The notes beneath the pieces were generated by a model. It did not search any database. It worked only from the letters and a program-made list of their open reading frames with translations, and was not told where the DNA came from. A stretch of 64,000 bases of DNA from Candidatus Bacteroides intestinavium (GTDB lineage: Bacteria > Bacteroidota > Bacteroidia > Bacteroidales > Bacteroidaceae): NCBI GenBank assembly GCA_019118325.1, contig DWZE01000069.1, positions 1-64,000 on the forward strand, written 5' to 3'. Positions 60,585-64,000 of the stretch are shown piece by piece. Position numbers and translations under genes: made by a program. Numbering within the stretch: the first letter of the stretch is position 1; each line of letters starts with the position of its first letter.

Positions 60585-61745
60585 ATGTCAAGACCTTCTT
60601 CTGCCGCCTACGTGGACTCCAAACCCCACTACGAAATCCTGGACGGCCTGCGCGGGGTAGCTGCCCTGCTGGTAGTGTTTTACCACATCTTCGAGGGACT
60701 GTCCTTCGCCGCCGGAGGCACCGTCATCACGGTGATCAACCACGGCTATCTGGCCGTAGACTTCTTCTTCATCCTTTCGGGCTTCGTCATCGGCTATGCC
60801 TACGACGACCGCTGGGGCAAGACGCTCACGCTGGGCAACTTCTTCAAGCGGCGCCTCATCCGCCTGCACCCCATGATTGTGATGGGCGCCGTGCTGGGCG
60901 TGGTGTTCTACGTGCTGCAAGGCTGCGAGCAATGGGACGGCACCCACGTGGGCACGTCGATGATCATGCTCGCCCTGCTGTGCGCCCTGTTCTTCATCCC
61001 CGCCACGCCGGGCTCGTGCTATGACATCCGCGGCAATGGCGAGATGTTCCCCCTGAACGGCCCCAACTGGTCGCTGTTCTTCGAATACATCGGCAACCTG
61101 CTCTACGCCCTGTTCATCCATCGCCTCAGCACCAAGGCCCTGACGGCGCTGGTGGTGCTGACCGGCCTCGGGCTGGCGTGGTTCATGCTGTTCGACGTGG
61201 TGGGCTACGGGATGATCGGCGTGGGCTGGACGCTGGACGGGCAGAACTTCCTGGGCGGCCTGCTGCGGATGTTGTTCCCCTTCTCGATGGGCATGCTGCT
61301 GGCGCGCAAGTTCCAGCCGCTGAAAAACGTGCGGGGCACCTTCTGGGTATGCTCGGCCATACTGCTCATGCTGTTCTTCGTGCCCTACATCGAGGGAAAG
61401 GCCGGCGGCATCATCCTCAACGGGGTGTTCGAGGCTGTCTGCATCTTCCTCATCTTCCCCGCCCTGGTATGGCTGGGCGCATCGGGCCGGACGACCGACC
61501 GCCGCTCGACGCTGGTGTGCAAATTCTCGGGCGACATCTCGTTCCCGCTCTATGCCGTACACTACCCGGTGATGTACCTCTTCTACTCCTGGCTGATAGA
61601 GAATAAATACTACACCTTCGGCGAGATATGGCCGATGGCCATCGTGGTGTATGCAGGCAGCGTGCTGCTGGCCTATGCCGCCCTGAAGTGGTATGACGAA
61701 CCGGTGCGCAAACGGCTGACGAAACGGTTTCTCCGGAAGAAATAG
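60585..61745 (+). CDS. Membrane acyltransferase (acyltransferase 3/OafA-like)
   Basis: A 386-residue integral membrane protein with about ten helices. The N-terminal signature EILDGLRGVAALLVVFYHIF carries the catalytic-type His. GYLAVDFFFILSGFVIGYAY (second conserved block) and FFKRRLIRLHPMIVMGAVLG (R...R..P) are also typical. Acyltransferase-3 proteins O-acylate surface polysaccharides or other exported acceptors. The GPNWSLFFEYIGNLLYALFI block and the C-terminal FPLYAVHYPVMYLFYSW fit. Acceptor unknown. Confidence 0.9.
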   Translation: MSRPSSAAYVDSKPHYEILDGLRGVAALLVVFYHIFEGLSFAAGGTVITVINHGYLAVDFFFILSGFVIGYAYDDRWGKTLTLGNFFKRRLIRLHPMIVMGAVLGVVFYVLQGCEQWDGTHVGTSMIMLALLCALFFIPATPGSCYDIRGNGEMFPLNGPNWSLFFEYIGNLLYALFIHRLSTKALTALVVLTGLGLAWFMLFDVVGYGMIGVGWTLDGQNFLGGLLRMLFPFSMGMLLARKFQPLKNVRGTFWVCSAILLMLFFVPYIEGKAGGIILNGVFEAVCIFLIFPALVWLGASGRTTDRRSTLVCKFSGDISFPLYAVHYPVMYLFYSWLIENKYYTFGEIWPMAIVVYAGSVLLAYAALKWYDEPVRKRLTKRFLRKK

Positions 61746-61751
61746 TAACTT

Positions 61752-61912
61752 GGAAGGAGTTAGAGGGAGTTAGAAGGAGTTAGAGGGAGTTAGAGGCCGA
61801 TAGTTGGTCCGGCGATGGCTCGTAACGAGGTATCGGCCTCTAACTCCCCAAGCGAAGCGATAACTCCCTCTAACTCCTTATAACTCCCTTGAGCGAAGCG
61901 ATAACTCCCCCC
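61752..61912. repeat. GGAGTTA palindromic repeat, copy E
   Basis: Five ggagtta heptamers, the core ggccgatagttggtccggcg, then ggcctctaactcc and complementary taactcc heptamers with two gcgaagcgat words. Longest copy in the window. Between convergent acyltransferase and GH9 genes; the GH9 stop codon abuts it. Confidence 0.85.
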
Positions 61913-63670
61913 TTACCTCGCGCTCAACGCATCCAACGCCGAAGCAGCAGCCACCAGCGCGGCATTCCACTGGATGGCGACCCCGTTGGAGGCGTAAGAA
62001 TCCTGGCTGTCCACATAAGACTCGTCCGGCAGGTCCGAAGGATAGGCCACAGACTGACCGTCCTGTTGCCCGCCGTTGGGGCCGCCCACCAGGAAGCCCG
62101 GGACGGGGGCCTCGACACCGTCGGCAACCGACAGGCTGTGATGCGGATGCAGGGGGCTCTTCACGCCCAGGCCGGTCACATAGCAATAGCCCAGCGGGTT
62201 GCGGCCGAGGATATAGTCCATGTTGCGGTAAGCATTGGTCAGGAAGCTGGCATTGTCGTCCAGCAGGTAGGCATAAACCAGCAGGATGGCCTGGCCGGCA
62301 CACTGTTCGCCCAAGCTCCCCCAAGAGAAGTCGGACTCATCGGCGCCATAGGGTGCATGGAAAGCCGACTGGTTGGCTCCCTTCACCAGGCCGGAGGCGT
62401 AGGACGACAGGTAGCTCTTGGCCGTCCCCTCCATGGCCTCTTCCGTCACGCCCTTCAGCTGGCGGTCCGGCGACAACCATGCAAAAAAGCCCAACGCCGC
62501 CACATTCGCCCACGAAGGCGGCAGGATCCCGCGGGGGGCGGACTTGACGGACTTGACCATGTAGGCCTGCTTGCCCGTGGCGAAGAACAGCTCGGCGGCG
62601 GCCCAGAAGAGCTCGTCGTCGGCATACTGGTCGTCATAGTCGTCCGTCGTGATGTCGGGGTCATACTGCGCGTTCATGGCCTCCTGGCGGTACAAAGCCT
62701 CCGGGTTCTTCACGGCCCAGGCGTAAGCACGCTCGGCGGCCCGCAAGGCCTTGGCGGAGAAACCGGGATAGTCCTTCTGATAGGGCTTGAAGAGGACCGA
62801 AGCCTGCGCCATGACCGCGGCAAAGTCCAGCGTGGCCGTCACGGACTTGCGCACCACGTAGCGCGGCTGTCCGCACGCGGCCGGCATCACGGCTCCCTCG
62901 GGGGCGGGGGCGGTCAGCTTGTGGTAGACGCCGCCGTCGGCCGGGTCCTGCATGGTCAGCAGCCAGTCCAGGCCGTAATACGCCTCGTCCAGCAGGTCGG
63001 GCGTGCTGTTGCCGCTTTCGGGGATGCTGGTCTGCTGGCGGGCAAAGTAGTCCGGGAACAGGCGGTAGACGGCCTGCATCAGCCCGATGCTGTAGGCCGT
63101 GGCGGCAACGTACTTGCCATAGCCGTCCGAGCCATACCAGCCCTTCGGCGAGGCGATGGCGTCACCGGCCTTGCGCACGGGCCCGGCCGCGCTGGGGTGG
63201 ACCAGCACGTCCGTGTCGGGATGTCCCGCCGGACGGCTCCAGGCCCCGGCATACGGCTCGTCGAGGGCCATGCCCGCACGCTGGTAGTAGAAGGCCTTCA
63301 GGGCCGCATCGGCCACCGCGGCCAACGGCCGGTCCTTGATTTCGAAAGCCGCCGTATCGCCGCCTGCCAGCAGCAGGTAGGTGCCGGGGCGGTCGAGGGC
63401 GCTGAAATCCATCGTGGAACGCGCCGTCGGCGACCACGCATTGGGGGTGGTCACCGCCGTAGTCCCCTTCATCACCTCCTCGCCCGTGGCCGCATCGACC
63501 ACCGTGAAGTCTGTCACTCCCGCCGTGTTCGCCACGGCCACCTTCTCCTGCGAGGGGAAATAGCCCACCTGGTTCAGGCGGATCACGTCGGCGCCGGACT
63601 GGCCGCACGCAGCCAGGGTGGCGGCCATCAGCCCCCAACCCATCAGTTTTCTGTTCATCATAAATCGCAT
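61913..63670 (-). CDS. GH9-family lipoprotein with degenerate catalytic motifs
   Basis: A 585-residue lipoprotein: signal peptide with lipobox TLAACGQ (Cys near residue 22), N-terminal CelD_N-like Ig domain (~25-110: VIRLNQVGYFPSQEKVAVAN), then a GH9 (alpha/alpha)6 domain (TPDLLDEAYYGLDWLLTMQD, TATLDFAAVMAQASVLFKPY, MDYILGRNPLGYCYVTGLGV). The family base motif DAGD is replaced: the protein reads GWYGSDGYGKY where active members read GWYDAGDYGKY. The general-acid Glu of the second signature is Gly (YVDSQDSYASNGVAIQWNA). Fold-level similarity is strong, yet both catalytic positions are lost, so it is probably non-hydrolytic. The start at 63670 or the ATG four codons later are both possible. Confidence 0.88.
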   Translation of the reverse strand: MRFMMNRKLMGWGLMAATLAACGQSGADVIRLNQVGYFPSQEKVAVANTAGVTDFTVVDAATGEEVMKGTTAVTTPNAWSPTARSTMDFSALDRPGTYLLLAGGDTAAFEIKDRPLAAVADAALKAFYYQRAGMALDEPYAGAWSRPAGHPDTDVLVHPSAAGPVRKAGDAIASPKGWYGSDGYGKYVAATAYSIGLMQAVYRLFPDYFARQQTSIPESGNSTPDLLDEAYYGLDWLLTMQDPADGGVYHKLTAPAPEGAVMPAACGQPRYVVRKSVTATLDFAAVMAQASVLFKPYQKDYPGFSAKALRAAERAYAWAVKNPEALYRQEAMNAQYDPDITTDDYDDQYADDELFWAAAELFFATGKQAYMVKSVKSAPRGILPPSWANVAALGFFAWLSPDRQLKGVTEEAMEGTAKSYLSSYASGLVKGANQSAFHAPYGADESDFSWGSLGEQCAGQAILLVYAYLLDDNASFLTNAYRNMDYILGRNPLGYCYVTGLGVKSPLHPHHSLSVADGVEAPVPGFLVGGPNGGQQDGQSVAYPSDLPDESYVDSQDSYASNGVAIQWNAALVAAASALDALSAR

Positions 63671-64000
63671 ATCTTGAAGTTTTTAAGTTAGTTGGATTCT
63701 CAGACGCGGACGGCGCGGATTCATCTTTTTTTTGATGGCAGACAATCAGCTGATAAAGATGATAAGCCTGCGTCATCTGTGCCTGAAAAATAACGTCCGG
63801 ACAAAGATAGGCAATCCGGCCGAATACGGAAAATTCTGCAAGACTTATTTGGAGGAGTTAAAAAAGTTTAGACGCGGATGGGATTTTGGAACGCAAATCA
63901 CGCAAAAACTTTTTAGGTGCGGATGACGCGGATGACGCGGATTTATTTTCTTTATCGACTGATTATCAGCTATCAAAGATTATTATCGCTCAGCAGCATC
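63671..64000. other. Intergenic region at the right window edge
   Basis: No gene is supported. There is a possible minus-strand -7 element TATCTTTG (complement of 63802-63809) for the GH9 gene. A short tandem array of the 9-mer gcggatgac (63919-63942, about 2.7 copies) lies near the end, with related gcggac/gcggat words near 63704. Confidence 0.5.
63919..63942 (+). repeat. 9-bp tandem repeat
   Basis: gcggatgac repeated about 2.7 times. Similar words (tgcgg, atccgcg) recur in other intergenic regions of the window, for example near 17119. Confidence 0.6.

Noticed and set aside
61889-63691. 600-residue plus-strand ORF
   Set aside because: Antisense to the GH9 gene; the GH9 frame has clear motifs.

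Overview
The window reads as a chromosomal segment from a Bacteroidales bacterium (Bacteroides-like, but with GC-rich housekeeping genes). Signs of this are the TAnnTTTG -7 promoter element upstream of many genes, the long-form IspG, the KorAB 2-oxoacid oxidoreductase, a 6-bladed beta-propeller lipoprotein, a TlpA-like lipoprotein with a large N-terminal region, a GH9 lipoprotein and a DUF4469-type fragment. All calls come from reading the sequence and the supplied ORF translations; no database was searched.

Layout. 0.4-4 kb: Wzx-type flippase and metG (minus). 4-9.2 kb: an AT-rich accessory island, all on the minus strand: HNH endonuclease, a methyltransferase-HIT fusion, an IS1595-type insertion sequence, a DUF262 protein and a Ser/Thr protein kinase. 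Removing the IS and one copy of its near-duplicated target restores a four-gene operon with 5-6 nt gaps. This is the best candidate for an undescribed system, probably defence-like. 9.2-16.9 kb: a long intergenic stretch, yjbQ, a degenerate histidine kinase, a broken tandem duplicate of a thioredoxin lipoprotein followed by its intact parent, and a beta-propeller lipoprotein. 17-24 kb: pepP, then rpoN, a PAP2-like protein, gcvH, purE and ispG. 24-31.4 kb: AraC regulator, two small winged-helix genes flanking a K+/H+ antiporter, a nitroreductase lipoprotein, tRNA-Arg(CCU) and korAB. 31.4-39.4 kb: glycan genes (UDP-galactopyranose mutase, three GT2-like proteins, a WaaP-like kinase, a DUF4469 fragment, GT8, DUF5672, GT90). 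The first five lie between an inverted pair of ~74-bp repeats. 39.5-54.4 kb: parE-coaD-S41 protease, aqpZ, a PAP2 protein, an epimerase and a CDF transporter, rnr, then purD, a membrane protein, a DedA-ZnuA fusion and znuC. 54.5-64 kb: DPP-IV-like peptidase, RlmL-like methyltransferase, cysE, a PNPOx-like flavoprotein, a Crp-like regulator, an acyltransferase and a GH9 protein whose catalytic motifs are destroyed.

Intergenic DNA is rich in dispersed repeats of at least two clear families. The first is five arrays of a 22-bp unit centred on GATATC, two of which sit inside related ~150-185 bp elements. The second is five palindromic elements built from GGAGTTA heptamers with a conserved GGCCGATAGTTGGTCCGGCGAT-type core, mostly located where terminators would be. 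Many long lines of the ORF track are antisense or frame-shifted shadows caused by high GC at third codon positions and were left out.
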